Source: Proteus faecis
GTDB lineage: Bacteria > Pseudomonadota > Gammaproteobacteria > Enterobacterales > Enterobacteriaceae
Direction of reading: 5' to 3'
Assembly (NCBI RefSeq): GCF_003144395.1
Contig: NZ_PENZ01000019.1
Span: forward strand, 1 to 61,834
Length of the DNA: 61,834 nucleotides
Part shown: positions 37,029-46,417 of the stretch, in pieces
Numbering within the stretch: the first letter of the stretch is position 1
How the letters are laid out: each line of letters begins with the position of its first letter
Notes under the pieces: generated by a model
Told to the model about the DNA's origin: nothing
Databases searched by the model: none
The model's input: the letters and a program-made list of their open reading frames with translations, nothing else
Position numbers and translations under genes: made by a program

Positions 37029-37811
37029 TTATCTAGATATATAAAGAGCACTATCCCCAGAAAAACCATCAATATTTAGTTTACTTTTAGTTATATTATA
37101 AGCACCTTTATCAAAATAAACTTCACCATAACCATGCTTAATATTGATTTTATTTAAATTAGCTTTAAACCCTTCAAAAAAAGAAACCTGCCCATTATGA
37201 TTAAATTCATTTTTTGAAAAAAGATGATATGTTTTTAACCCACTCAATATATTTAATGTATTAATGGATTTATTTAATCTTCCCTCCATAAGAATTTTAT
37301 TGGAAATAAGATTAATTTTTTGACTAGCAATCCGCTTTAGACCACGAATAGAGACATAATTCTTATCTGATAAAATAAAATCACTGACACTGTCATTAGT
37401 TTTTCCACTAATTAGTGTAAAATCAGTGACTCTGGAGGCAGAACATTGGTGACATTCAATACCATTAGGGTTAGCAATAATCACATGAGCCTTGAGTCCT
37501 TCGACTCTAACATTACCATTAATTAAACTCATTTCATTTCCAGTAACTTCATTAATAATAACATTGGCTTTGGCTTCTTTATTATTAAGAATGATCCCCT
37601 CTTTAGGAACATTAAATTTATGGTAAAAATTAAGTGAAATACCCTCCTCAAGGTTTGAATCTATATTAATTACATTTTTATTCTTTTCATTATCAAAAGT
37701 AAGCGTTGTCTTAGGCGACAACTCATTGTTTATAATGATACTTTCATCTGCCAAAACCATTTGTGAATTGAATAAAATAAGTAATGGGAAAAGTAAATTT
37801 TTATTTTTCAT
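37029..37811 (-). CDS. Secreted TPS-domain protein (mini-TpsA), copy 1
   Basis: 260 residues, about the size of an isolated TPS secretion domain (the HpmA fragment used structurally is of similar length). A signal peptide (about 1-21, ending QMVLA) is followed by NFYHKFNVPKEGIILNN (about 61-77), VIINEVTGNEMSLINGNV, and VIIANPNGIECHQCSASRV with NPNGI at 114-118 and Cys120/Cys123. It ends soon after (SKLNIDGFSGDSALYISR) without a passenger. ATG follows TAGGAGATTTATTA, the best ribosome site of the three. It is the first of the tandem group, downstream of flhA. Possible roles are a free secreted protein, a competitor for a TpsB elsewhere, or a relic; the frame is intact. Confidence 0.8.
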   Translation of the reverse strand: MKNKNLLFPLLILFNSQMVLADESIIINNELSPKTTLTFDNEKNKNVINIDSNLEEGISLNFYHKFNVPKEGIILNNKEAKANVIINEVTGNEMSLINGNVRVEGLKAHVIIANPNGIECHQCSASRVTDFTLISGKTNDSVSDFILSDKNYVSIRGLKRIASQKINLISNKILMEGRLNKSINTLNILSGLKTYHLFSKNEFNHNGQVSFFEGFKANLNKINIKHGYGEVYFDKGAYNITKSKLNIDGFSGDSALYISR

Positions 37812-37908
37812 TAATAAATCTCCTATAAAGAAATTATATTAATGATAATAATTTTTATTAGATATTATAAATCAAACATCATCTATAAGGATGAAAACGA
37901 GATTGAGA

Positions 37909-37945
37909 TAAAAAAAACACGCAACCAATCAAATTAGTCGCGTGT
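37909..37945 (-). terminator. Intrinsic terminator of flhBA
   Basis: ACACGC (37917-37922) pairs with GCGTGT (37940-37945), with further pairing inside, and is followed on the minus strand by eight T. It ends the flhBA transcript 54 bases past flhA, separating it from the TPS cluster. Confidence 0.88.
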
Positions 37946-37998
37946 AATAACATATTCAAAATAAAGATTATTGGTCTATATGACACCTAATTATTAGT

Positions 37999-40089
37999 TT
38001 AGTGTGGCTGTCCACCAATCATCGACGTCATACGAATGCGACGACCTTCACTAATCTCCATATTTGATAATACGGCTAATTGTGGCAGGCTACGACGTAA
38101 AAAACGTGACAATAATGAACGTAGTGAATGATTCACTAATAATACAGGAGCGCCGCCAGACATCTCTTGGTGACGAACAGCATCTGCCGCTTGTTGTTCA
38201 ATATTTTCAGCAAGCCCTGGCTCTAATCCACCGCCACTTTGCATCGCTTGAACCAGAATACGTTCTAAGCTTGCATCTAAACCAATGACTTGAATTTCAT
38301 CTTGATCACCAAACCAGTGTTGTGTAATCGCACGGCGAAGTGCAACACGAACAACGGACGTTAATTCGGCTGGATCTTTCTGCTCTGGTGCATGCTCCGC
38401 TAAGGCTTCTAATATGGTTCTCATATCTCGAATAGGCACCTGTTCAGACAGCAGGTTTTGCAATACTTTGTGCAATACTGTGAGTGAAAGCATATCTGGG
38501 ATCATATTTTCTGTCATTTTAGGGAGCTCTTTACTGACCCTATCAAATAACATTTGTGCTTCTTGACGACCAAATAATTCTGATGCGTATTTCGTTAATG
38601 CATGATTAAAGTGCGTTGCAATAACAGTACTTGCGGCAACAACTGTATAGCCTTGAACCTGTGCTTGCTCTCTTAAACTGTCATCGATCCACACAGCAGG
38701 TAAACCAAATGCAGGCTCTTGAGTAATATCACCCTCTAAAGAGCCAACAGCATTACCCGGATTGATGGCTAACCAACGCCCAGGATGTGCTTCACCGTGA
38801 CCAATTTCAACCCCTTTCATTAGAATGCGATAAGAAGAGGGTTTTAATTCCATATTGTCTCGAATATGAACAACAGGAGGGAGATACCCTGTTTCCTGAG
38901 CAAACTTTTTACGAATACCACTAATTCGGCCTAACAGCTCACCATTTTGGCGGTTATCTACCATTGGAATTAAGCGATACCCTACTTCCATTGCTAATGG
39001 ATCTTCAAGTTGTACATCTTCCCATGAAGCTTCAACAACACGGTTTTGCTTTTCGACTTCTTCCATCTCTTTTTGTTGTTGCACTTCAGGATTAGCGTTA
39101 CGACGTAAGATATACCAACCTAATCCACCTAATGCTGCCGTGAAAAAGAGGAAAACAAAGTTAGGCATACCCGGCACTAAACCTAACAAACCTAGTACGC
39201 CTGCGGTTAACAGTAGAACACGAGGATTGTCAAACAGCTGGGTAACCATCTGCTGTCCAACATCTTCATCTGTTGCAACACGAGTTACGATAACACCCGC
39301 TGCTGTTGAGATAATCAATGCAGGAATTTGCGCAACCAGACCATCACCGATGGTTAAAAGGGTATAAGTCGTTGCAGCATCATTTAATGCCATTCCGTGT
39401 TGAGCAACACCGACGATAAGACCACCCACCACGTTAATCACAAGGATCATTAACCCTGCGATGGCATCTCCACGGACGAACTTACTCGCACCATCCATTG
39501 AACCGTAAAAGTCGGATTCCAATGAAACTTCTTTACGGCGTTTTTTTGCTTCCTCTTCGTTGATAATGCCCGCATTCAAGTCAGCATCGATTGCCATCTG
39601 TTTACCTGGCATTCCATCTAACACAAAACGCGCACCCACTTCAGCAATACGTCCCGCCCCTTTAGTGATTACCATAAAGTTAATCAAAATAAGGATGATA
39701 AAGACCACAATACCGATAGCAAAATTACCGCCAACAAGGAAATGACCAAAGGCCTCGACAACGCGCCCTGCAGCTTCTGGTCCTGTATGCCCTTCCATTA
39801 AGATGATACGTGTTGAAGCAACGTTTAATGATAAACGTAACAACGTAGTAAACAGCAAAATAGTCGGGAAAGCTGCAAAGTCCAACGTACGTCGAGTGAA
39901 CATTGCAACCAACAGCACCATAATGGAGAGTGCGATGTTAAAGGTAAATAATAAATCCAATAGAAAAGGTGGCAATGGCAATACCATCATTGACAGTATC
40001 AACAAGATAAGCACTGGCCCTGCCAGTATCTGCCACTGAGAACTTTTCCAATTTCCCGGCAAGCGGAGTAATGAGGCCAAATTAGCCAT
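37999..40089 (-). CDS. flhA: Flagellar export gate protein FlhA
   Basis: The 696-residue export gate has about eight TM segments in its first 330 residues, the FHIPEP signature region (NFMVITKGAGRIAEVGARFVLDGMPGKQMAIDADLNAG, about 140-178), and a cytoplasmic ring domain that docks chaperones, ending RRIRMTSMIGGQPH. I chose ATG 40089 (GGAGAAG upstream), overlapping the flhB stop by eight bases. flhE, which follows flhA in E. coli and Salmonella, is not present; a terminator and then the TPS genes come next. Confidence 0.98.
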   Translation of the reverse strand: MANLASLLRLPGNWKSSQWQILAGPVLILLILSMMVLPLPPFLLDLLFTFNIALSIMVLLVAMFTRRTLDFAAFPTILLFTTLLRLSLNVASTRIILMEGHTGPEAAGRVVEAFGHFLVGGNFAIGIVVFIILILINFMVITKGAGRIAEVGARFVLDGMPGKQMAIDADLNAGIINEEEAKKRRKEVSLESDFYGSMDGASKFVRGDAIAGLMILVINVVGGLIVGVAQHGMALNDAATTYTLLTIGDGLVAQIPALIISTAAGVIVTRVATDEDVGQQMVTQLFDNPRVLLLTAGVLGLLGLVPGMPNFVFLFFTAALGGLGWYILRRNANPEVQQQKEMEEVEKQNRVVEASWEDVQLEDPLAMEVGYRLIPMVDNRQNGELLGRISGIRKKFAQETGYLPPVVHIRDNMELKPSSYRILMKGVEIGHGEAHPGRWLAINPGNAVGSLEGDITQEPAFGLPAVWIDDSLREQAQVQGYTVVAASTVIATHFNHALTKYASELFGRQEAQMLFDRVSKELPKMTENMIPDMLSLTVLHKVLQNLLSEQVPIRDMRTILEALAEHAPEQKDPAELTSVVRVALRRAITQHWFGDQDEIQVIGLDASLERILVQAMQSGGGLEPGLAENIEQQAADAVRHQEMSGGAPVLLVNHSLRSLLSRFLRRSLPQLAVLSNMEISEGRRIRMTSMIGGQPH

Positions 40090-41230
40090 GACGATTATCT
40101 TCTCCAGCAAAGTCCAGTGCGGGAGGCACTGGCAAGTTCATAGGTTGTTTAGGTTTTAAACCACCTTCGGTTTTCCATCGTTTCAGTTGATAAACCCATG
40201 CAAGTACTTCTGCAACCGCAGCATAGAGGGTTGAAGGTATTGCATGACCTATTTCACTGTGACGATATAACGCCCTAGCAAGCGGTGGTGCTTCTAGAAG
40301 CGGAATTCGATTTTCTGCACCAATCTCTTTAATTTTTAACGCAATAACACCAGCCCCCTTCGCTAAAACTTTAGGGGCTGCCATTTTATCGTTATATTGC
40401 AGTGCGACAGCATAGTGGGTTGGGTTCGTCACAATCACATCTGCTTTAGGCACATCGGCCATCATTCGACGACGTGACATTGCATGTTGTTGCTGGCGGA
40501 TACGCGCTTTAAGTTGTGGATCACCCTCTTGCTGTTTAAATTCGTCTTTAATTTCTTGGCGCGTCATTCGTAATTTTTTCAAATGACTACGAATTTGAAA
40601 AATAATGTCAAATGCCACCATTGGTATCAGCATAAAAACCGTAATGTAGACAGCGAAAATTAGCAGTTGCATCGCATTGGCTAGCGCACTAAGTGGTGGA
40701 AGCGTGATCAGATGAAGAATATCGTTCCAGTTGTGCCATAAAAACACGGTTGCAGCGATCCCCACAAAGGTTGATTTCAGTATCGCTTTAAATAACTCAG
40801 CTAACGCATTCATAGAAAAAATACGTTTTAATCCAGAAATAGGATTCCATTTTTTGGGATCAAATTTAATGGATTTACTACTAAAGTTAATCCCGCCTAA
40901 TAAGGCAGAGCCTCCAATTGCGACAAAGACTAAACCCAAAAACACGGGTGATAGTGCAAAAACGGCTTGTTTAATCAAGCTACCAAATCGAGGGATCAAT
41001 AAATTCTCATTACCGATAAGGTGATGATTAAACGTAAACCCTTCTGTTAACATGGCATATAATTCACGAGTGATAAATCCACCACTCATCCACAGCAAAC
41101 TCACGCCACCCAAGACCATTAATACGGACGATAGCTCTTTAGAACGAACAATTTGTCCATCTTTTTTTGCTTTTTCCCGTTTATGGGGTGTGGGTTCCTC
41201 TGTTTTTTCGAGATCGCTATCTTCAGCCAC
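40082..41230 (-). CDS. flhB: Flagellar export switch protein FlhB
   Basis: The 382-residue protein has four TM segments and a cytoplasmic domain that autocleaves at N/PTH (VTNPTHYAVALQYN, about 267-280) to switch from hook to filament export with FliK. The N-terminus EKTEEPTPHKREKAKKDGQI is diagnostic. The start is GTG 41230 (VAEDSDLEK) with GGA seven bases upstream. Length equals E. coli FlhB (382). Confidence 0.98.
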   Translation of the reverse strand: MAEDSDLEKTEEPTPHKREKAKKDGQIVRSKELSSVLMVLGGVSLLWMSGGFITRELYAMLTEGFTFNHHLIGNENLLIPRFGSLIKQAVFALSPVFLGLVFVAIGGSALLGGINFSSKSIKFDPKKWNPISGLKRIFSMNALAELFKAILKSTFVGIAATVFLWHNWNDILHLITLPPLSALANAMQLLIFAVYITVFMLIPMVAFDIIFQIRSHLKKLRMTRQEIKDEFKQQEGDPQLKARIRQQQHAMSRRRMMADVPKADVIVTNPTHYAVALQYNDKMAAPKVLAKGAGVIALKIKEIGAENRIPLLEAPPLARALYRHSEIGHAIPSTLYAAVAEVLAWVYQLKRWKTEGGLKPKQPMNLPVPPALDFAGEDNRHG

Positions 41231-41654
41231 AGTCAGTCCGATTCAGGTAATGAGATTAAAAGCATGAATGAAATGACTCTAAGCATGACAAATTCGGAGG
41301 AAATTGATGGGCTGAACAATCGCAAATTTACGGGGCTTTTTGAGCTATGACAGCATTCGCTGAAAAAACAATCCAATGATAAAGATGGAGATATAAGCAA
41401 TATTGACACTGATTATAAGGAAATCAGCAAAATTCACAGTAAAATAGAGTAATTCTACTTTTATGATGTTTATTTCGACAACGTCAAAAGCCGCTTAAAA
41501 AAAGCGGCTTACATTTTCTTCAATAGCGTGAACTATTAAAGCATTATTACATGATTTTTTATCCATAAAATACATCATCCTAAAAGAGCTGAGCATAGAG
41601 CGAATGCGTCCTGCGTATCTCAACGTCCTTATCGCCCTAAAACTCATTAGAAGG
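41231..41654. other. Gap between cheZ and flhB
   Basis: About 420 bases containing the cheZ terminator and presumably the class II promoter of flhBA. No ORF with a ribosome site was found on either strand, and no FlhDC box could be identified with confidence. Confidence 0.6.
41488..41510 (-). terminator. Intrinsic terminator of the cheZ-ending operon
   Basis: A perfect 9-bp stem AAGCCGCTT/AAGCGGCTT with an A-loop (41488-41510), 145 bases past cheZ. The run of T after the stem on the minus strand is short. Confidence 0.75.
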
Positions 41655-42311
41655 TTAGAAACCTAAACTTTCCAGTAAATCATCAACTTGATCTTGATTT
41701 TTGATCACACCAGCGTTGTTTTTATTAACCTGAGGACCATTTAATAAAGAGTCAGTCTCCTTCTTCACATTAGACTTTTCAAGTTGCTCTGGTGGCAGGT
41801 TTTCCATTAATACCATCACGAGTTGTTTTTCAATTTCTTGAACGACACTCATCATGCGTTTAATGACCTGACCGGTCAGATCTTGGAAATCCTGTGCCAT
41901 CATGATTTCCAATAACTGACTGTTAGTAAAAGCCGTACTCTCAGGGATATCCCGCAAATAATTGCGGGTATCGGTTACAAGAGATCGTACATCTTTCAGC
42001 TCTTCTGGCTGTTCAAACCATTGGTCCCAACGTTCAGTCAGCTTAGTCGCATCGGCACTTAACGCATCCTGTTTAGGTTGCGCAGCTTCGACACAGTTCA
42101 ATGTACGCTCAGCTGCCTGAGCGGTCATTTGAGCAACATAGTCCAGTCGTTCCCTAGCGTCAGGGATGGCTTCTGCTGCTTCGGCTATTGCTTTATCCAA
42201 TCCTAATTCTCGCAAACTGTCGCGTAACATCCGCGTCAATTGTCCGATCCGGCTGATAATATCAGATGTCATTTCAATATTATCTTTCGGCATAATTGGA
42301 TTCCCACTCAT
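41655..42311 (-). CDS. cheZ: CheY-P phosphatase CheZ
   Basis: The 218-residue phosphatase dephosphorylates CheY-P. The active-site helix [18 protein letters not shown] contains the Asp and Gln equivalent to E. coli D143 and Q147; the C-terminal CheY-binding peptide [12 protein letters not shown] is intact after a polar linker. ATG follows GGAGTCGCA. It is the last gene of cheRBYZ. Confidence 0.97.
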   Translation of the reverse strand: MSGNPIMPKDNIEMTSDIISRIGQLTRMLRDSLRELGLDKAIAEAAEAIPDARERLDYVAQMTAQAAERTLNCVEAAQPKQDALSADATKLTERWDQWFEQPEELKDVRSLVTDTRNYLRDIPESTAFTNSQLLEIMMAQDFQDLTGQVIKRMMSVVQEIEKQLVMVLMENLPPEQLEKSNVKKETDSLLNGPQVNKNNAGVIKNQDQVDDLLESLGF

Positions 42312-42320
42312 TGCGACTCC

Positions 42321-42710
42321 TTAGATGCCCAGTTTTTCAAAAATTTTATTTAGTTTTTCTTCAAGAATTGCTGCTGTAAAAGGTTTAACAACATATCCAC
42401 TTGCACCAGCTTGTGCTGCTGCAATGATATTTTCTTTTTTAGCTTCAGCGGTTACCATAAGTACTGGTGTTGCTGCAAGTCCCGCGTCACTACGAATATT
42501 TTTAAGAAGCTCTAGACCATCCATGTTTGGCATGTTCCAGTCTGTAATCACAAAATCAAATGCCGAATTGCGTAATTTAACTAACGCGTCAGCACCATCT
42601 TCTGCTTCTTCTACATTCGTAAATCCTAATTCCTTTAGCAAATTACGAACTATGCGGCGCATTGTTGAAAAATCATCAACCACTAAAAATTTCAGATCCT
42701 TACTTGCCAT
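42321..42710 (-). CDS. cheY: Chemotaxis response regulator CheY
   Basis: The 129-residue single-domain receiver. Phosphoacceptor Asp57 (VITDWNMP), acidic pair Asp12/Asp13, Thr87 and Lys109 are all at E. coli numbering. CheY-P binds FliM EIDALLN and reverses the motor. I chose ATG 42710 ([12 protein letters not shown] upstream); the longer ORF start adds five residues. It is between cheB and cheZ. Confidence 0.98.
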   Translation of the reverse strand: MASKDLKFLVVDDFSTMRRIVRNLLKELGFTNVEEAEDGADALVKLRNSAFDFVITDWNMPNMDGLELLKNIRSDAGLAATPVLMVTAEAKKENIIAAAQAGASGYVVKPFTAAILEEKLNKIFEKLGI

Positions 42711-42769
42711 CGAAAACTCCTTCAAAATATATCGGCAAATTACTGTGTTGCTTTTTAAACTGAACTTAA

Positions 42770-43822
42770 TCAGATACGCAATGATTGTGTACTACTGATT
42801 TTCATCAGCACGGCTTTACTCATTGCGCTTATGCTTTTCACTTCGTCTACTGCGCCTAATTCAACCGCAGCACGAGGCATGCCAAAGACGACACAACTCG
42901 CTTCATCTTGTGCAAAGGTATAACTACCCGCACGACGCATTTCTAATAAACCAGCAGCACCGTCACTTCCCATTCCGGTTAAAATCACACCGATGGCATT
43001 ACGTCCCGCATATTTTGCGACAGACCTAAATAACACATCGACAGAAGGACGATGACGGTTGACTGCGGGCTCTTTATTAATGTGAATCTGGTAGTTAGCA
43101 CCATTACGACGAAGCTCCATGTGATAATCACCGGGCGCAATATAAGCATGCCCAGGTAATACACGTTCGCCGTCTTCTGCTTCTTTTACACTAATTTGAC
43201 ATAACCGATTTAATCGTTCTGCAAATGAGTGTGTAAACCCAGCGGGCATATGTTGCGTAATTAATATCGCCGGGCTGGTAATGGGTAATGGTTCTAGAAA
43301 ATTACGAATAGCCTCTGTGCCACCAGTTGATGCACCGACAGCGATCAACTTTTCACTCGAAATCATCGGTGTAAATGACAATGATTTAGAAGGCGGTGCT
43401 TGTACTTCTCGGCGATTAATTCGTGCCTGTGCTGCCGCGCGAATTTTCTCGGCAATCAGTTCGCTATAAGCCATCATACCTTCACGCAAACCAAGCTGTG
43501 GTTTAGTCACAAAATCAACCGCACCCAACTCTAACGCTTTTAACGTTACTTCTGAGCCTTTGGCTGTTAATGATGAAACCATAACGACAGGCATAGGTCT
43601 TAATCGCATCAATTTTTCCAAGAAATCAATACCATCCATGCGTGGCATTTCAACGTCTAACGTTAATACCTGTGGGTTGTACTTTTTTATTAAGTCACGA
43701 GCCACTATAGGATCTGGTGCACAATCAACAACTTCCATATCGCTATGACTGTTGATGATTTCTCGCATGATTTGACGCATTAACGCCGAATCATCAACAC
43801 AGAGTACCGTTATTTTATTCAT
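42770..43822 (-). CDS. cheB: Chemoreceptor methylesterase/deamidase CheB
   Basis: 350 residues: receiver domain with Asp56 ([12 protein letters not shown]), linker, and methylesterase domain with nucleophile Ser165 ([11 protein letters not shown]) and His191 ([15 protein letters not shown]). It opposes CheR for adaptation. Its ATG overlaps the cheR stop by eight bases. Length matches E. coli (349). Confidence 0.98.
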   Translation of the reverse strand: MNKITVLCVDDSALMRQIMREIINSHSDMEVVDCAPDPIVARDLIKKYNPQVLTLDVEMPRMDGIDFLEKLMRLRPMPVVMVSSLTAKGSEVTLKALELGAVDFVTKPQLGLREGMMAYSELIAEKIRAAAQARINRREVQAPPSKSLSFTPMISSEKLIAVGASTGGTEAIRNFLEPLPITSPAILITQHMPAGFTHSFAERLNRLCQISVKEAEDGERVLPGHAYIAPGDYHMELRRNGANYQIHINKEPAVNRHRPSVDVLFRSVAKYAGRNAIGVILTGMGSDGAAGLLEMRRAGSYTFAQDEASCVVFGMPRAAVELGAVDEVKSISAMSKAVLMKISSTQSLRI

Positions 43823-44705
43823 AACCTCTCCTTGCTGGTGTCAGCCCGTAAACGGTATGCCCATGCAAGTAGAAATTCTTGCTAAGCTGGCTTACATTCT
43901 CTGAATGTCCAACAAACAGCATTCCGTCTGGCTTAAGTAATGAGGTAAAACGATTAAGTAAGGTTTGTTGTGTCTCTTTATCGAAATAAATCATGACATT
44001 ACGACAAAAAATCGCATCAAAACTACCTTCTAAATCCCATTGCTTGTCGAGTAAATTCAAATACTGAAAAGAGACCATCTCGCTAATTTGATGTCTAATT
44101 TTCACGTATCCTTCAAACTCGCCGACACCTTTGAGAAAATATTTTTTCAAATATTCATCATTTAATGTTTTAAGCTCTTCCTGTCGGTAAACACCTTTTC
44201 GTGCTTTATCCAACACATTAGTATCGATATCACTGGCAATAATTTTGGTTTTATACGGGTTATTTCCAAAAACATCGCGTAAAGTCATCGCTATTGAATA
44301 AGGTTCTTCTCCAGTAGATGCTGCTGCACACCATACTCGGTAGACGCCTCCTGCTTTTTTTCTGGCATGTTTCGCCAAAATAGGAAAATGATGCGCTTCC
44401 CTGAAAAATGCAGTGAGATTGGTTGTTAATGCATTGACAAACTCTTGCCATTCAGGGTTGCGTACATCACTTTTAAGAAACGCAAGATAGTCACCAAAGT
44501 TATTCATCCGTAATTCACGTAACCTCCTCGTGAGACGGTTATAAACCATCTCCCTTTTGTTGTTAGTCAGCACAATACCGGCCTTTTGATAAATCAATTG
44601 GCATATAGATTGGAACTGATCATCGGACAACATGAACCGTTGGGTAAAAATATCCAACGGTTGAGCAGCGATATCTGATAAGACTTCAGTAACATTACGT
44701 TTCAT
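43815..44705 (-). CDS. cheR: Chemoreceptor methyltransferase CheR
   Basis: The 296-residue SAM-dependent glutamate methyltransferase has an N-terminal helical domain, then the SAM pocket ([19 protein letters not shown], about 122-140; [19 protein letters not shown]), [13 protein letters not shown], and the beta-subdomain that binds receptor NWETF tails. It starts six bases after the upstream chemoreceptor. Length is close to E. coli (286). Confidence 0.97.
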   Translation of the reverse strand: MKRNVTEVLSDIAAQPLDIFTQRFMLSDDQFQSICQLIYQKAGIVLTNNKREMVYNRLTRRLRELRMNNFGDYLAFLKSDVRNPEWQEFVNALTTNLTAFFREAHHFPILAKHARKKAGGVYRVWCAAASTGEEPYSIAMTLRDVFGNNPYKTKIIASDIDTNVLDKARKGVYRQEELKTLNDEYLKKYFLKGVGEFEGYVKIRHQISEMVSFQYLNLLDKQWDLEGSFDAIFCRNVMIYFDKETQQTLLNRFTSLLKPDGMLFVGHSENVSQLSKNFYLHGHTVYGLTPARRGYE

Positions 44706-44711
44706 TGTTTT

Positions 44712-46358
44712 TTAATGGGTCTTTTTAAAAAATGATTTTTTATCTGCTTTTTTCAACCCATTACCTTCTAGGGATGAAGAGTTATCTCCCTCATCCGTGT
44801 CAGGCAACTCGAATGCCGATACAGCATTAACAAGGTTATTAGCCTGATCTTCTAATGCTGCGGCAGCAGATGCTGATTGCTCCACCAAAGCAGCGTTTTG
44901 CTGTGTCACCTGATCCATCTGACTGACTGCATCAGCGACTTGGTGAATACCTCGGCTTTGTTCATCAGAAGCTGAGGCAATTTCTGCCATTAACTCAGTG
45001 ACTTTATTTACTGATGTGACGAGTTCCTCCATTGTTTGCCCTGCATTATTAACAAGTTGAGAACCTTGAGAGACACGTAAAACGGACTCATCAATCAACA
45101 ACTTAATTTCTTTTGCAGCATCAGCACTGCGTTGAGCAAGATTACGAACTTCTCCAGCAACAACAGAGAATCCACGCCCTTGTTCACCTGCGCGAGCAGC
45201 TTCAACCGCCGCGTTAAGTGCTAATATATTGGTTTGGAACGCAATACCATCAATCACACTGATAATAGCCCCTATCTTTTGAGAACTTTGTGTAATCGCA
45301 TCCATGGTTTCAACAACACTATGTGTGATTTGGCCACCACGTATCGCTGTTTCAGAAGCAGACTCCGCGAGCTTGCTCGCTTGCAGAGCGTTATCAGCAT
45401 TTTGTTTAACCGTTGCTGTTAACTCTTCCATGCTTGCCGCAGTTTCTTCTAACGAAGCAGCTTGTTGTTCAGTTCTTGAGGATAAATCCGTATTTCCTTT
45501 GGAAATTTCTTGAATACCAGAATACATAGCATGGCTATTATCACGAACGAGGCGAATAGAACGCGCGAGCTCACCACGCATCTCTCGTAGTTTTTTAAAC
45601 ACATTTCCTATTTCATCATCGGTAAAGACAAGAATTTCACGATTTAATTTACCAGTGGCAACATCATTAAAATAACGACTTAAACTTGCGAAAGGTTTAA
45701 TGATATTAAAACTTAGCCAGCGATGAGCGGCGATTGATACAACAATAACCATCGTTATTGCACCGATAAACATCAAGATAGCAATAGTATAAGAGCGATG
45801 TCCTTGCTCTATAGATTCAGTAATTTCTCCCTGAACATAATTCATATAGGTATTAAATGAATTTTCCATCGCTGTTTGATAACGTTCCGTTGGTTGATCT
45901 AAAAAACCTTGGAAGTTATCGTTTTTTAACATGCTATGTAATTCGGTTAATGCACCATACAAAACGTGGTAATCGTTTTTCACTGCTTCAACAATTTCTT
46001 TTTCTTCTGTCGGGATTGCCTCTTTATTTATATCAGCAAGGAAATTTTGAAAATGAGTATTCGCCGTTTCCAAACGTGAAAGTGCAATTGATTCAATAGA
46101 TTGAATATAATCCGTTGACTGTTCAGTTTTCACTGCGATAGCAACACGATTAATCGCATTACGTGTTTGTATTAAAGATGCCCAACTTAATCCTAATTCA
46201 TCTCGCTTAGATGTATCTATATCTATTTTGGTGATCTGTTTGTTATCCAAATGAACGATCCCTAGCGAAATACCACTAGAAATCAATTGCATAACGCAAA
46301 ACATCATCAGTAATAAATAGAGACTGGTGGATATCTTTAATTTGCGAAACCTAAACAT
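44712..46358 (-). CDS. Methyl-accepting chemotaxis protein 2 (no NWETF tail)
   Basis: The 548-residue receptor has TM1 (about 11-33), a periplasmic four-helix Tar-type domain, TM2 (about 190-212), HAMP, methylation helices and the conserved tip [28 protein letters not shown]. The amino-acid pocket keeps Arg66 and Arg71 (Tar R64, R69) but the third arginine (Tar R73) is Ala75. The C-terminus ends KKADKKSFFKKTH without the CheR/CheB-binding pentapeptide, so it should rely on a tailed receptor for adaptation, like Tap or Trg. I chose ATG 46358 with GAGGTG upstream. It is second in the receptor-cheRBYZ operon; its ligand is unknown. Confidence 0.92.
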   Translation of the reverse strand: MFRFRKLKISTSLYLLLMMFCVMQLISSGISLGIVHLDNKQITKIDIDTSKRDELGLSWASLIQTRNAINRVAIAVKTEQSTDYIQSIESIALSRLETANTHFQNFLADINKEAIPTEEKEIVEAVKNDYHVLYGALTELHSMLKNDNFQGFLDQPTERYQTAMENSFNTYMNYVQGEITESIEQGHRSYTIAILMFIGAITMVIVVSIAAHRWLSFNIIKPFASLSRYFNDVATGKLNREILVFTDDEIGNVFKKLREMRGELARSIRLVRDNSHAMYSGIQEISKGNTDLSSRTEQQAASLEETAASMEELTATVKQNADNALQASKLAESASETAIRGGQITHSVVETMDAITQSSQKIGAIISVIDGIAFQTNILALNAAVEAARAGEQGRGFSVVAGEVRNLAQRSADAAKEIKLLIDESVLRVSQGSQLVNNAGQTMEELVTSVNKVTELMAEIASASDEQSRGIHQVADAVSQMDQVTQQNAALVEQSASAAAALEDQANNLVNAVSAFELPDTDEGDNSSSLEGNGLKKADKKSFFKKTH

Positions 46359-46374
46359 GCCTTCACCTCGTTTA

Positions 46375-46399
46375 AAGCGGTGGTTTAAAGCCACCGCTT
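46375..46399. repeat. Intercistronic hairpin between the chemoreceptor genes
   Basis: A perfect 9-bp stem AAGCGGTGG/CCACCGCTT with a 7-base loop lies just upstream of the ribosome site of receptor 2 and 19 bases past receptor 1. It lacks a U-tract. It may protect the upstream message or tune relative receptor levels. Confidence 0.7.
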
Positions 46400-46417
46400 G
46401 TCAGCCACTTGTTGTTG

